From Mycolicibacterium neoaurum (GTDB lineage: Bacteria; Actinomycetota; Actinomycetes; Mycobacteriales; Mycobacteriaceae): a stretch of DNA of 64,000 bases. Numbering within the stretch: the first letter of the stretch is position 1; every line of letters starts with the position of its first letter. The DNA is taken from positions 1,798,001 to 1,862,000 of the forward strand of contig NZ_JAQIIX010000002.1 in NCBI RefSeq assembly GCF_036946495.1, given 5' to 3'. Below the pieces are notes generated by a model. It searched no databases. It was not told the origin of the DNA and worked only from the letters and a program-made list of their open reading frames with translations. Position numbers and translations under genes: made by a program. This document shows, piece after piece, positions 19,619-31,014 of the stretch.

Positions 19619-21489
19619 CTAGGACGCGAAGCTCAGCGTGATCGAATCTCCGTAGCCGACGCCGGCCCCCGGCGCCGGGTTCTGGGTCACCACGGCGTTG
19701 GTGCGCTGACCGCTGTTGTCGACGTTGGCGCCCTTGATCAGCACGCCGCGCCAGCCCAGTGCCCGCAGGTTCGGCTCGGCATCCACCCAGAACTGACCGG
19801 TCAGATTCGGCATCACGAACTGGTTGCCGCGCGAGACCCGCATCTGGACGACCGAGTCCTTGGCCACGGGCTGCCCGGCGGGGGGGTTGGTACCGACGAC
19901 CTGCCCGGCCGGTGCGGTGTTGTCCACCTCGACCGGAAGGACGTTGGTGAAACCGGACGCGGTCAGGATCTGCTGGCACACCTCGACGCTCTGGCCCACG
20001 CAGTCGGGCACCGCGACGCTGCCCGGCCCTGAACCCACGATGATGGTGATGACGTTGGTGATCGCCGAAGTGGAGTTCGCCGGGGGATTGGTGCCCAACA
20101 CCTTGCCCTTGAGCTCGGGGGTGGACTCCGATTCGGAGGGCTGCACCCGACCGAAGCCCGCGTCCAGCAGCTCGGTGGTGGCTTGGGCCAGCGTCATGCC
20201 CTTGACCTCGGGCACGGCGCGCTGCTCGGGTCCGGTCGACACCACGATGGTGATGTCCTCGCCCGCACTGACTTCCGTGCCGGGCGACGGCTCGGTGGTG
20301 ATGACGTGCTCGACGCGCACCGTGGAATCCGGGCGCTGCTGGGTACGGGTCTTGAAACCGCGATTCTGAAGAGCGGCAATGGCATCCGCGGAGGCCTGGC
20401 CCGTCACATCGGGGACCTGCACATCGCGGGGGCTGCTGCCGAACGCGTTGATGGCGATGGTGACCACCACGGTCAGCACGGCCAGGACCGCGACGACGAT
20501 GAGCCAGCGTCCCACCGAGTTGTTGTTGGACCTATTGGGATAACCACCCGCGGTCGGGATGTGCTCGGTGGGCAGGGCCCGCGCGTGCGGGGTTGCGATA
20601 TTGCTGAGCAGATTGGTGCGCTCGGCGTCGGTGAAGATCTTCGGGGCCTCGGGCGCCTCGCCGCTGTGGACGCGGATCAGATCCGTGCGCATCTCGGCCG
20701 CACTCTGGTAGCGATTCTCGGGGTTCTTCGACAGCGCCTTGAGCACCACGGCGTCGAGTTCCGGGGACACCCCGGCATGGCGCGTCGACGGCGCTGCGGG
20801 ATCCTCGCGGACATGCTGGTAGGCCACCGCCACCGGCGAATCTCCGACGAAAGGTGGCTCTCCGGTGAGGATTTCGTACAGCACGCAGCCGAGCGAGTAG
20901 ACATCGGAGCGGGCGTCGACCTTCTCACCGCGAGCCTGCTCGGGCGACAGGTACTGGGCGGTGCCGATGACTGCGGCGGTCTGGGTCACGTTGTTGGCGT
21001 CAGCGAGCGCGCGGGCGATGCCGAAGTCCATCACCTTCACGGCGCCGGACTTGGAGATCATGATGTTGGCCGGCTTGACGTCACGGTGGATGATGCCGTG
21101 CTGGTGGCTGAAATTCAGCGCCTGGCAAGCGTCGGCGATGATCTCGATGGCGCGCTTGGCCTCGATCGGGCCCTCGGTGTGCACGATATCGCGCAGCGTC
21201 ACCCCGTCGACGTACTCCATGACGATGTAGGGCAGGGGACCGTTGGGGGTCTCGGCCTCGCCGGTGTCGTACACCGCGACGATCGCCGGATGGTTCAGCG
21301 CGGCGGCATTCTGGGCCTCGCGACGGAAGCGGAGATAGAAACTCGGGTCGCGGGCCAGGTCGGCGCGCAACACCTTCACCGCCACGTCACGGTGTAACCG
21401 GGTGTCGCGGGCGATGTGAACCTCGGACATGCCACCGAACCCGAGGATCTCACCAAGCTCGTAGCGGTCCGAAAGGTGCTGGGGGGTGG

Positions 21490-21493
<4 letters not shown>
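19619..21493 (-). CDS. pknB: Serine/threonine protein kinase PknB with four PASTA repeats
   Basis: PknB is a transmembrane Hanks-type kinase that senses muropeptides/lipid II and phosphorylates growth and division proteins. The 624-aa layout: kinase domain (residues 11-275) with the P-loop GFGGMSEV, Lys40, HRDVKPAN (Asp138) and DFG (Asp156); activation-loop Thr170/Thr172 in VTQTAAVIGTAQY; a juxtamembrane linker; one transmembrane helix (about 330-352); then four extracellular PASTA domains. The start is GTG at 21493, overlapping pknA's stop by 4 bp. It is the last gene of the fhaB-pstP-rodA-pbpA-pknA-pknB operon. Confidence 0.97.
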
Positions 21494-22679
<1,186 letters not shown>

Positions 22680-22683
<4 letters not shown>

Positions 22684-24155
22684 GATCCCTCCCGGAGTGC
22701 GGCGGCTATGGTGGCGCGCCCGATCGGGGCGGCTACGGCGCCGCCGGTGGCGGACAATCGGTCTCCGCCATTCTCCACGAGGACGGCGACGGCCACCTTC
22801 GGGGCTTGGGCCGGTGCGAAGGCGATGTACCAGGCGTGGGGCGGGGTGTTGCGGGGATCGGTGCCGTGCTCGGCAGTGCCCGTCTTGGATGCGATCTGCA
22901 CGCCGGCGATGGCTCCCTTCTGCTGCGTCACCTGCTCGGCGCCCACCATCAAATCGGTAAGTGTAGCTGCGACCTGCGGTGACACTGCTCGTCGCTGTTC
23001 GGTCGGAGCGGTGGTGGCGATGTTGGACAGGTCCGGTCCCTTGAGGGTATCGACCAGATACGGCGTCATGGTGACGCCGCCGTTGGCGATGGTCGCGGCC
23101 ACCATCGCATTCTGCAGTGGGGTGACCGCCACATCGCGCTGCCCGATGCTGGACATTCCCAGCGCAGCGGCGTCGCTGATCGGGCCGACGGTCGACTCGG
23201 CTACCTGCAGCGGGATCGCCGCCGGGGTGCTGTCCAGACCGAACGCCCGGGCGGTGGCCTTGAGTTTGTCGGCACCGTTGTCGATGCCCAGCTCGACGAA
23301 GGCGGTATTGCAGGATCGGGCGAAGGCCTCGCGCAGCGGTGCGGTCGGGCCGCCGCCACACGGGCTGCCGCCGTAGTTCTCCAGCGTGGCGGTGGTGTCG
23401 GGCAGCGCGATGCGCGGGGCCGCGGTGAGCTGGGTGTCCGGCGTGGCGCCGGCCTGCAGCGCGGCGGCGGTGGTGATCACCTTGAACGTCGAACCCGGGG
23501 GATAGGTCTCCGAGATGGCCCGGTTGAGCAGCGGGGCGTCGGCGTCATCACGCAGCTGCTCCCAGGCCTTGGTTTGCACCGCACCGTCGTGGCTGGCCAG
23601 CTGGTTGGGGTCATAGGACGGCGCCGAGACCATGGCCAGGATCTTGCCCGTCGACGGTTCCAGCGCGACGACAGCACCCTTGCAGGGGCCGTCGCAGCCG
23701 TTTTCCATGGCTTCCCACGCCGCTTCCTGCACATCGGGTTTGACGGTGGTGTCGACGTTGCCGCCGCGCGGATCCCGCCCGGTGAAGAAGTCGGCAAGAC
23801 GCTTGCCGAACAGCCGTTCGTCGGAGCCGTTGAGGATGGGGTCCTCCGCGCGCTCCAGGCCGCTGCTGGAGTAGCCAAGCGAGTAGAAGCCGGTTACCGG
23901 GGCGTAGGTCTGCGGCTTGGGGTAGGTCCGCAGGAAGCGGAACCGGCCGTCGGTGGACACCGAGTACGCCAGCAGTTCCCCGCCCGCGGTGATCTGGCCG
24001 CGCTGGCGGGAGTACTCGTCGAGCAGCACCCGTTGGTTGCGCGGATCGGCGCGGTACCCGTCGGCGGTGAACACCTGGGTCAGGGTGGCGTTGGCGAGCA
24101 GCAACACGATCAGTGCCATGAAGACGACCGAGAGCCGGCGCAGCGAGGTGTTCAT
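22680..24155 (-). CDS. pbpA: Penicillin-binding protein PbpA (class B transpeptidase)
   Basis: A D,D-transpeptidase that cross-links peptidoglycan together with RodA. The 491-aa protein has an N-terminal anchor helix (residues 7-29), a PBP dimerisation region, and a transpeptidase domain with all three active-site motifs: SxxK (Ser222-TFK225), SCN (281-283) and KTG (424-426, in ASKTGTAEH). The start is ATG at 24155, overlapping the rodA stop by 4 bp. Its place between rodA and pknA is the conserved Rv0016c position and implies regulation through the PknA/PknB-PstP circuit. Confidence 0.96.
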
Positions 24156-25567
24156 GCTTTCCCGATCACCTCGGTGGACGCCGCGGCGATGGGCGCCGGG
24201 TTCGGCCCGGTGGTGGGTCCGATCGGTCGCCGGGCGGCATGGGAGATGCGGACCAGGATGGCCAGCAGCACGTAGTTGGCCAGCAGCGAGGAACCGCCGT
24301 AAGACATCCACGGGGTGGTCAGGCCGGTCAGCGGGATCAGCTTGGTGACACCGCCGACGACGATGAACAGTTGGATCGCCAGCGTCGAGGCAAGCCCGGC
24401 GGCCAGTAGTTTGCCGAAGCTGTCCCGCACGGCGATCGCGGTGCGCAACCCGCGGGTGATCAAGATGGTGTACAGCATGAGAACGCCTGCCAGACCGACC
24501 AATCCGAGTTCTTCGCCGACTGCGGCGATGATGAAGTCGGTGGAGGCGGCCGGGACGGTGCCGGGCTGACCGTTGCCCAGTCCGGTGCCGAAGATGCCGC
24601 CGGTGGCGAAGCTGAACAGCGATTGCACCATCTGGTAGCCGGCCCCGTCAGGGTCGGCGAACGGGTCGAGCCAGTTCTGCACGCGCACCCGGACGTGGCC
24701 GAACAGGTGGTAGGCCAGCACGCTACCGACGGCGAACAACGCGAGCCCGATGATGACCCAGGCCAGTCGGCCGGTGGCGATGTAGAGCAGTACCAGGAAC
24801 GAGGCGTAGAGCAAAAGCGAAGTGCCCAGGTCCTTTTCGAAGACCATGACGCCGACCGAGGTGATCCAGGCCACCAGCAGCGGGGCCAGGTCACGCGGCC
24901 GTGGCAGGTCGAGACCCAGGACGTGTTTGCCTGCGTTGGTGAACAATTCACGCTTGGAGACCAGGACGGCGGCGAAGAAGGTCAGCAACAGGATCTTGGA
25001 GAACTCGGCGGGCTGGATCGAGAAGCCTTCGAACCGGATCCAGATCTTGGCCCCGTTCTGTTCGGAGAAGCTGGCCGGCAGCAGCGCCGGAATCACCAGC
25101 AGCACAAGGCCGACCAGGCCGCAGGTGTAGCCGTAGCGGGCCAGCATGCGGTGGTCGCGCAACACGGCCAACACTGCGGCGAAGGCCACCACCCCGACCA
25201 GCGTCCAGAGCATCTGCTGGGCGGCATTGCCTCCGACGCTGGCCTGGTCGAGTTCGCGCTGGGCGAGGTCGAGCCGGTGGATCATCACCAGGCCCAGCCC
25301 GTTGAGCAGGGCGACAACAGGCAGCAGCAGCGGGTCGGCGTAGGGGGCGTAGCGGCGGATGGCCAGATGCGCCCCGCTGAACAGGGCCAGGTAGGCCAGC
25401 GTGTACTGGGCCAGATCCCAGTTGACGCCCTGCTCCTGGTTGGCCTCCACGATCAGCAACGCCACGGTGGTGATGACCGCGGCGAAGATCAGCAGGCCCA
25501 GTTCGGCGTTGCGCCGATTCGGCAGGGGAGGGGTGACAGAGACCGGTGACTGAGGCTCAGTGCTCAT
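24152..25567 (-). CDS. rodA: Peptidoglycan glycosyltransferase RodA (SEDS family)
   Basis: RodA polymerises glycan strands from lipid II as the elongation-specific SEDS enzyme and works with PbpA. The 471-aa protein carries about 12 hydrophobic helices. It also has SEDS signatures: GAKIWIRFEGFSIQPAEFSK around residue 190, VMVFEKDLGTSLLLY, and the C-terminal TKLIPLTGLTTPWMSYGGSS. The start is ATG at 25567, overlapping the pstP stop by 4 bp. A longer frame continuing upstream is the antisense-like shadow of pstP and is not used. Confidence 0.96.
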   Translation of the reverse strand: MSTEPQSPVSVTPPLPNRRNAELGLLIFAAVITTVALLIVEANQEQGVNWDLAQYTLAYLALFSGAHLAIRRYAPYADPLLLPVVALLNGLGLVMIHRLDLAQRELDQASVGGNAAQQMLWTLVGVVAFAAVLAVLRDHRMLARYGYTCGLVGLVLLVIPALLPASFSEQNGAKIWIRFEGFSIQPAEFSKILLLTFFAAVLVSKRELFTNAGKHVLGLDLPRPRDLAPLLVAWITSVGVMVFEKDLGTSLLLYASFLVLLYIATGRLAWVIIGLALFAVGSVLAYHLFGHVRVRVQNWLDPFADPDGAGYQMVQSLFSFATGGIFGTGLGNGQPGTVPAASTDFIIAAVGEELGLVGLAGVLMLYTILITRGLRTAIAVRDSFGKLLAAGLASTLAIQLFIVVGGVTKLIPLTGLTTPWMSYGGSSLLANYVLLAILVRISHAARRPIGPTTGPNPAPIAAASTEVIGKA

Positions 25568-27162
25568 GACGCGGTCCGGCAATTGGTGCCCGGCTCCGGC
25601 GGTGAGGGCGGCAGTGCCGTGACGGTCGGGGACGGGGAAGGTGTGGTGGTGGTCGCGGGCGCCGCGGGCGGTGTGGATCCGCCGGCACGAGGTGCCAACG
25701 CGGGATCCGGCGCGTCCGCGTCGTCCTGATCGGCGGGTTGACCGGCTCGGGTCGTGGCCGGCGGGGCCGAGGTGGCCGGTCGCGGCGCGCCGGAGGTGGG
25801 TGCCGCCGCGGTGCCCGACGGGGCCGCCGGCCGGGACGCGGGCGCCGGGCTGGGCCGCGGGGTGGGAGTCGGTGACGGGGTGGCCGTCTTGGTCGGCACC
25901 GTGCAGATGGGCAGCAACGAGGTGCGCGACAGTTCGTTGATCTGGCGGATCGCGTCGTCCAAGGTGCCCGACGGAAGTCCTGCGGTCACCTGGGCGCGTT
26001 CGGATTCCCGGATGTCGTCGACGCCGAGCAGCTGGCAGTCCAGCGCATCCTTGGATTGGCCGAAGCTGATCAAGGACAGTTCGTTTCGGGAGTTCAGACA
26101 CCCGACGAGGAACGGTTCCTGCAGGGAAAGGCCCAGAAAGGAGCCCTGCACACCGCGCATGATCGCGACGGTGCCGTCCTCTTCGCTGACGTAATAGTTG
26201 TTGCGAATGATCTCGCGGGCGATGGCCAGCCCCGCCACCACTACCAGCAGGACCACCACGGCGGCGATCCACATCCGGCGCTTGGAGCGGGGCGGGCGTT
26301 GCTCTTCGGGTTGGGTGACAACCCTTTTCGGCTGGTTGCGTTTGGGGTTGAACGCCGACGCCCGGCCCGCCGCGGTATTGGGTGGTGCGGTGTCGTTGTC
26401 CTCACCGGAGACCGCCCCGGCCAGGATCGGCTGGGTCTGGCCGTAGTCGTAGTCGACGACATCGGCGACCACCACGGTCACGTTGTCCGGGCCGCCGCCG
26501 CGCAGCGCCAGTTCGATGAGTCGGTCGGCGGCATCGGTGACATCGGGGATCTGCAGCGCCTCGGCGATGGTCTCCTGGCTGACCGGGTCGGAAAGACCGT
26601 CCGAACACAGCAGGTAACGATCACCAACGCGGGCTTCCCGCATGATCAGGGTCGGCTCGACCTCGTGACCGGTGAGCGCCCGCATGATCAGCGAGCGCTG
26701 GGGATGGCTGTGCGCCTCCTCGGCGGTGATGCGCCCCTCGTCGACCAGGGTCTGGACGAAGGTGTCGTCCTTGGTGATCTGGGTCAGCTCACCGTCGCGC
26801 ATGAGATAGCCGCGCGAGTCGCCGATGTGGACCAGACCGAGGCGGCCGCCGGCGAACAGGATGGCCGTCAGCGTGGTGCCCATGCCTTCGAGCTCGGGAT
26901 CGGCCTCCACATGCGCGGCGATGGCCGAGTTGCCCTCGTGGACGGCGACATTGAGCTTGTTCAGCAGGTCGCCGCCGGGTTCGTCATCGTCGAGGTGGGC
27001 CAGTGCGGCGATTACCAGCTGTGAGGCGACCTCACCGGCGGCGTGGCCCCCCATCCCGTCGGCGAGGGCCAGCAGGCGGGCACCGGCGTACACCGAGTCC
27101 TCGTTGTTGGCGCGCACCAACCCGCGATCACTACGCGCTGCGTAACGCAATACGAGTGTCAC
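25564..27162 (-). CDS. pstP: PP2C-family Ser/Thr phosphatase PstP
   Basis: PstP is the membrane phosphatase that reverses PknA/PknB signalling. Residues 1-235 form a PP2C domain with the metal-binding motifs NNEDS (Asp22), LADGMGGHAAGE (Asp35), GDSRGY, LLCSDGLSD and GGPDNVTVV. A basic juxtamembrane region follows, then a transmembrane helix (about 297-317), an extracellular domain (about 320-430) and a long Thr/Ala/Pro-rich C-terminal tail (about 440-525). The start is GTG at 27162, overlapping the fhaB stop by 4 bp. The Pro/Thr tail appears longer than I expect for the family and may be surface exposed. Confidence 0.96.
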   Translation of the reverse strand: MTLVLRYAARSDRGLVRANNEDSVYAGARLLALADGMGGHAAGEVASQLVIAALAHLDDDEPGGDLLNKLNVAVHEGNSAIAAHVEADPELEGMGTTLTAILFAGGRLGLVHIGDSRGYLMRDGELTQITKDDTFVQTLVDEGRITAEEAHSHPQRSLIMRALTGHEVEPTLIMREARVGDRYLLCSDGLSDPVSQETIAEALQIPDVTDAADRLIELALRGGGPDNVTVVVADVVDYDYGQTQPILAGAVSGEDNDTAPPNTAAGRASAFNPKRNQPKRVVTQPEEQRPPRSKRRMWIAAVVVLLVVVAGLAIAREIIRNNYYVSEEDGTVAIMRGVQGSFLGLSLQEPFLVGCLNSRNELSLISFGQSKDALDCQLLGVDDIRESERAQVTAGLPSGTLDDAIRQINELSRTSLLPICTVPTKTATPSPTPTPRPSPAPASRPAAPSGTAAAPTSGAPRPATSAPPATTRAGQPADQDDADAPDPALAPRAGGSTPPAAPATTTTPSPSPTVTALPPSPPEPGTNCRTAS

Positions 27163-27626
27163 GGGCGCAGCTCGATTACCGTCTTGCCGATCCGTACCGG
27201 CGTTCCCATCGGAACCCTTACCGCCGTAGTCACCTTCGCCCTGTCAAGGTATGTACCGTTGGTCGATCCTAGGTCCTCGACGTACCATTCCGAGCCCCGA
27301 GGCGACAGCCTGGCGTGCCGTGTCGACGCGTAATCGTCGGTCAGTACCAGCGTGGAATCGTCGGCGCGACCGATCAGCACCGGCTGGCTGCCCAGCGTGA
27401 TGCGGGTGCCGGCAAGGGCCCCCTCGGTGACGACCATGTGTTTGGCGATGTGCCGCCGTTCGCCGCGGGGCAGCAGCGGCCCGCGCAGCGCCAAGCCGCG
27501 ACGCACCATCACCGCGCCGGTCGGCGCGTAGATGTCGGTACGCAGGATGCGCAGTACCGACCAGATGAACAGCCACAGCAGCAGCAGGAATCCGACGCGG
27601 GTCAGCTGCAGAACTAGCCCCTGCAT
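27159..27626 (-). CDS. fhaB: FHA domain protein FhaB (FipA)
   Basis: A 155-aa protein with an N-terminal transmembrane helix (about residues 6-28) and a C-terminal FHA phosphothreonine-binding domain (about 70-150) showing the hallmark motifs LIGRADDSTLVL, DDYASTRHARL and LGSTNGTYLD. In mycobacteria FhaB/FipA is phosphorylated by the operon kinases and supports FtsZ-FtsQ function under oxidative stress. The start is ATG at 27626. It opens the tightly overlapped block downstream of fhaA; a 142-bp gap to fhaA may hold a promoter. Confidence 0.94.
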   Translation of the reverse strand: MQGLVLQLTRVGFLLLLWLFIWSVLRILRTDIYAPTGAVMVRRGLALRGPLLPRGERRHIAKHMVVTEGALAGTRITLGSQPVLIGRADDSTLVLTDDYASTRHARLSPRGSEWYVEDLGSTNGTYLDRAKVTTAVRVPMGTPVRIGKTVIELRP

Positions 27627-27768
27627 CTGACGTCCTCTCCATGACGGTGCGCTGTCGCGGACACGATACTGGGAGCGCTGCTGATGCGTCGACGAAGCGT
27701 GCCGCCCGAGGCCGGACCGTTACGCCGTGGCGCCCGCGGGCTCGGCCCCCTCGTCGGCACCCGGTGGA

Positions 27769-29181
27769 TCAGTGGACCCGGACGATGATCTCGGAATGAC
27801 CCAGCCGGATGACGTCACCGTCGGCGAGCTGCCACTCCTGCACCGGGGCATTGTTGACCGTGGTGCCGTTGGTCGAGTTCAGGTCCGACAGCAGCGCGAC
27901 CTGGCCATCCCAGCGGATCTCCAGATGCCGGCGCGAGACACCGGTATCGGGCAGCCGGAACTGGGCGTCCTGGCCGCGTCCGATCACGTTGGCGCCCTCG
28001 CGCAGTTGGTAGGTGCGGCCGCTGCCGTCGTCGAGCTGCAGGGTCACCTGCGCGGCGGCGCCGTAGGAACCGGCGTATCCGGCGGCCTGCTGACCGTAGC
28101 CCTGCTGGCCGTAATCGGGCTGGCCGTAATCCTGTTGACCGTAGTCCTGCTGGCCATAGTCCTGTTGTCCGTACCCGGCGGGCTCACCGTAACCGCCCTG
28201 GTCGGGGTATCCACCCTGGGCGGGCGGCTGACCGTAACGGCCGTAATCGGGTGCGGCCGGGGGTGCCGGCGGGGCCGAGTAATCGGCGCGGTCGTACTGC
28301 TGACCGCCGTAGCCACCCTGATCGGGGTAGGCCGGCGGGCGGCCGTGCGAACCGTAACCCTCGTCCTGGCGGGGGCGGCCATAGTCGTAATCGCCGTATC
28401 CGGGCGGCGGCGCACTCGGGGGCGCCCCGGCGGGCTGGCCGTATCCGGCAGGCGGCTGCTGCGGGCGGTAGCCCTGCTCGCCGTACCCGGCGGGCGGCTG
28501 GCCGTACCCGGCAGGGGGGCGCTGCTCGTAGGACGGCGGCGGGTAACCCTGGTCCGGGTAGCTGCCCTGCTCCTGGGAGTAACCGCCCTGGCGCTGCGGG
28601 TAGCCCTGGTCGGGGTAGCCACCCTGCTCGGGCGGGTAGGCGCCGCGCGGCTCGTCCTGCTGGCGGTACCGGTCGTCGTACTGCTCGTCGCCGGGCCGAC
28701 CCTGTCCCTGGCCGCGGTAGCTCGGGTTGTCGGTCATCGCTGGTACTCCTGGTTCTGCGCCTACCGCGCTTTTGCGTTCTGCTGGGGCGACGGGGTCGCC
28801 GGTGGTCGAGTCGGGGTTGACCGCTCCACGGGTGCGGAACTGGCCGGTGTGCAGGCTCGGCGATGGCGCAAACCTGACGACAACATCGCCATAAGTTTGC
28901 CACCCCTGGTCCTGAATGAAACCTGCCAGGTGGCGGGCAAACGTGGTCGATGTGCGGACCGGGTCTGCGCTCACCTTCTGATAGTCAGTCTCACTGAGAG
29001 TAATGACGTAGTCATTGGGAGCCAAGATGCGGCCATGACCGACATCGCGGGCGTGGGTCTCGGCTTCCCGCCGCAACAGGGCTTCGACCTCCTGCGGGAC
29101 GATCGACCCGCCGAAGACCCGGGCGAAGGCATCACCGACCGTCGACTCGAGGCGTCGCTCGATACGGTCTGCCAGCCCCAT
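27769..29181 (-). CDS. fhaA: FHA domain protein FhaA with DUF3662 domain
   Basis: FhaA binds phosphorylated MviN and helps regulate late peptidoglycan synthesis. The 470-aa protein has an N-terminal DUF3662 domain (residues 1-125, MGLADRIERRLESTVGDAFA), a long Gln/Tyr/Gly/Pro-rich disordered linker (about 150-375), and a C-terminal FHA domain (about 385-468) with NVIGRGQDAQF, GVSRRHLEI and LNSTNGT. The start is ATG at 29181 from the conserved N-terminus; an extension to 29235 is less likely. The linker contains a tandem QQDYG repeat (listed separately). Confidence 0.93.
   Translation of the reverse strand: MGLADRIERRLESTVGDAFARVFGGSIVPQEVEALLRREAETHARDVGHGRILAPNDYVITLSETDYQKVSADPVRTSTTFARHLAGFIQDQGWQTYGDVVVRFAPSPSLHTGQFRTRGAVNPDSTTGDPVAPAERKSAVGAEPGVPAMTDNPSYRGQGQGRPGDEQYDDRYRQQDEPRGAYPPEQGGYPDQGYPQRQGGYSQEQGSYPDQGYPPPSYEQRPPAGYGQPPAGYGEQGYRPQQPPAGYGQPAGAPPSAPPPGYGDYDYGRPRQDEGYGSHGRPPAYPDQGGYGGQQYDRADYSAPPAPPAAPDYGRYGQPPAQGGYPDQGGYGEPAGYGQQDYGQQDYGQQDYGQPDYGQQGYGQQAAGYAGSYGAAAQVTLQLDDGSGRTYQLREGANVIGRGQDAQFRLPDTGVSRRHLEIRWDGQVALLSDLNSTNGTTVNNAPVQEWQLADGDVIRLGHSEIIVRVH
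28090..28174 (-). repeat. 15-bp tandem repeat encoding (QQDYG)n in the FhaA linker
   Basis: About 5.7 imperfect copies of a 15-bp unit (consensus on the plus strand CTGGCCGTAATCCTG) encode QQDYG/QPDYG/QQGYG. Third-position differences show that the repeat is maintained at protein level. Copy-number variation is plausible. Confidence 0.8.
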
Positions 29182-29453
29182 ATCACCGCCCTGTCCGTCG
29201 TCCGATGCCGTCGCTGCGTGTCGCTCTGGCCACACTGCTCACACGCATGTTATCGGCCCTTGTGCGCAATACGTGACCAACGGATCTCTGAGAATCCAAT
29301 AGCGCCAGGTCAGAGTATTTCGGTCGGGCTGCGGTCCGGCCCGCGAGAGCGACGTTTTGGTGGTCTCCAGCCCGAAAAAAGCGCAACAACGTCAGTCTCA
29401 CGGCCGGTTTTGGGTCTGGTGGGTCCGTGGTGATACTGTTGCGCGGTCATTCA

Positions 29454-29536
29454 GGGCGAGTGGCGGAATGGCAGACGCGCTGGCTTCAGGTGCCAGTGTC
29501 CTTCGGGACGTGGGGGTTCAAGTCCCCCTTCGCCCA
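29454..29536 (+). tRNA. leuT: tRNA-Leu (anticodon CAG)
   Basis: This 83-nt class II tRNA has acceptor GGGCGAG/TTCGCCC, D-arm TGGCGGAATGGCAGACGCG, an anticodon loop TTCAGGT reading CAG within CTGGC/GCCAG, a variable arm GTGTCCTTCGGGACGT, and T-arm GGGGG-TTCAAGT-CCCCC. The CCA end is not encoded. It borders the accessory/defence region. Confidence 0.97.
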
Positions 29537-29565
29537 CAGTGAGCGGTTCTACGAACCGCAGGCAT

Positions 29566-29606
29566 AAAGGTCACGAACCAGAAATGGGTCGTGACCTTTG
29601 TGTTTT
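29566..29606 (+). terminator. Intrinsic terminator after tRNA-Leu
   Basis: A 14-bp stem with one mismatch (29566-29579 against 29586-29599; AAAGGTCACGA...TCGTGACCTTT) and a 6-nt loop is followed by GTGTTTT. It ends the tRNA-Leu transcript. The remaining sequence up to 29852 shows no convincing gene and should carry the promoter of the methyltransferase operon. Confidence 0.8.
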
Positions 29607-29852
29607 GGTGGAGTTCGCGCCGACAGGCGTCGTTGAGGTTGGTCCGGGACTTCCGCGGCCAAGTCCCCGATAGTCATGGATGACGTATCAGCCTTACCTG
29701 GAGGCCAGGCTCGGTGTGGCTCAAATATTTGTCTTTGGCGATCGCTAGAGTTGCGGAAGTCAGCCGCGGTCCGACGCGGGGGAGTTCGCAGGTCACAGGA
29801 AGGATCTCGCCCCCTCTTGTCCTGTGAGAACGCGGGTAAGTCAGGAGCTAGC

Positions 29853-30884
29853 ATGGCACTGCCGAAGATCGTGAGCCTATTCTCGGGTGCCGGCGGATTG
29901 GATCTCGGCTTCCAGCGTTCGGGCTTCCCCCTAGTATTTGCCACAGATCTATCGACGGCAGCAATCCAGACTCATCGCCGTAACTTCAAGAACACCATCT
30001 CTGTGGCGGCAGACTTAGAGGAACTTGGGCCTGACGGGGTCCTTGCTTATTTGGACGGGATTCTTGAGGCGGGCGAATCGATCGCCGTGATAGGTGGGCC
30101 GCCGTGTCAAGGCTTCTCGCGTGCCAATACTGGATCCGCCGCGAACGACCCGCGCAACCGACTCCCACTGCTCTACTTACGGGTGGTTGAGGCGCTTCAG
30201 CTCAACTACAAAGTCGAGTTTGTTCTATTCGAGAACGTACTCGGTATCCGTGATGCCAAACACTCCGTGACCTTTCGAGGGATTCTCTCGAAGTTTCGTG
30301 CGATTGGACTCACTCCTGATGTGAGCGAGTATTCGGCGCTCGATTATGGCGTTGCGCAACGCAGAAATCGTGTGATCATCTCCGGTTTCCGCGACGAGTC
30401 GGTGGCGCGCCACTTCAAGCCAAAGAAGGTTCCGCCGAACGGACTGACGGTGCGCGCAGTTATCGGCTCGCTCCCCGAGCCCGCGTTCTTCGCGCGGAAC
30501 CTCGATAGGGCGGCGATACCCCATCATGAGAATCACTGGACGATGAGGCCCGTCTCAAAACGATTCGCGCGTCCAGGGGGGGCGGATCGCGCAGGCCGAT
30601 GCTTCCGCCGGCTGGAATGGGACAAACCAAGTCCTACAGTTGCCTACGGTCACCGGGAAATTCACGTTCACCCAGAGGGACACCGGCGCATCAGCATTTA
30701 CGAAGCCATGCTCCTGCAGGGATTTCCGAGTGACTTTGTACTTGAGGGAACGCTTTCTTCTCAGGTCGAACAGGTTTCGAACGCGGTCCCGCCTCCGCTT
30801 TCACAGGCACTCGCCACTGCAATAAATGCCGCGATGCGTCGGGCAGCCAGACAGTCTGCAGCGAGTGCTTCTCTGACCGCGTGA
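29853..30884 (+). CDS. drmMII: DNA (cytosine-5-)-methyltransferase, DrmMII-like
   Basis: A 343-aa C5-cytosine methyltransferase. SAM-binding motif I is VSLFSGAGGLDLGF (residues 7-20) and motif IV is GGPPCQGFSR with catalytic Cys85. Motif VI is FENV (126-129) and motif VIII is QRRNRVI (169-175). A short target-recognition region follows, then motifs IX/X (LLQGFP, SNAVPPPL). The ATG at 29853 has AGGAG 5 bp upstream; the frame is open further up but is not protein-like. It leads the defence operon, where a 5mC methylase marks self DNA in class-2 DISARM. The Vsr gene at the other end of the island fits a cytosine methylase. DrmMII assignment is by context; the recognition site is unknown. Confidence 0.85.
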   Translation: MALPKIVSLFSGAGGLDLGFQRSGFPLVFATDLSTAAIQTHRRNFKNTISVAADLEELGPDGVLAYLDGILEAGESIAVIGGPPCQGFSRANTGSAANDPRNRLPLLYLRVVEALQLNYKVEFVLFENVLGIRDAKHSVTFRGILSKFRAIGLTPDVSEYSALDYGVAQRRNRVIISGFRDESVARHFKPKKVPPNGLTVRAVIGSLPEPAFFARNLDRAAIPHHENHWTMRPVSKRFARPGGADRAGRCFRRLEWDKPSPTVAYGHREIHVHPEGHRRISIYEAMLLQGFPSDFVLEGTLSSQVEQVSNAVPPPLSQALATAINAAMRRAARQSAASASLTA

Positions 30885-31014
30885 AACCGGCCTATTGCCA
30901 ACCAAGAACCGTGGTTGGTCTCGCCTACGGCGAAAATCTCCAACATTCTGTCCGACGCCGTCGCTACACTCACTCCAGCTAAGAACGGGCAATGAAGGTC
31001 AAGGGGGGAGAGGC

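Noticed and set aside
27727..29433. 568-codon forward frame over fhaA
   Set aside because: It consists of Val/Gly/Leu-rich shadow sequence created by the Gln/Tyr/Gly repeat codons of fhaA on the other strand.
29520..29536. tRNA-Leu 3' end as an integrase attachment site for the island
   Set aside because: I found no second copy of this sequence downstream in the window and no integrase gene.
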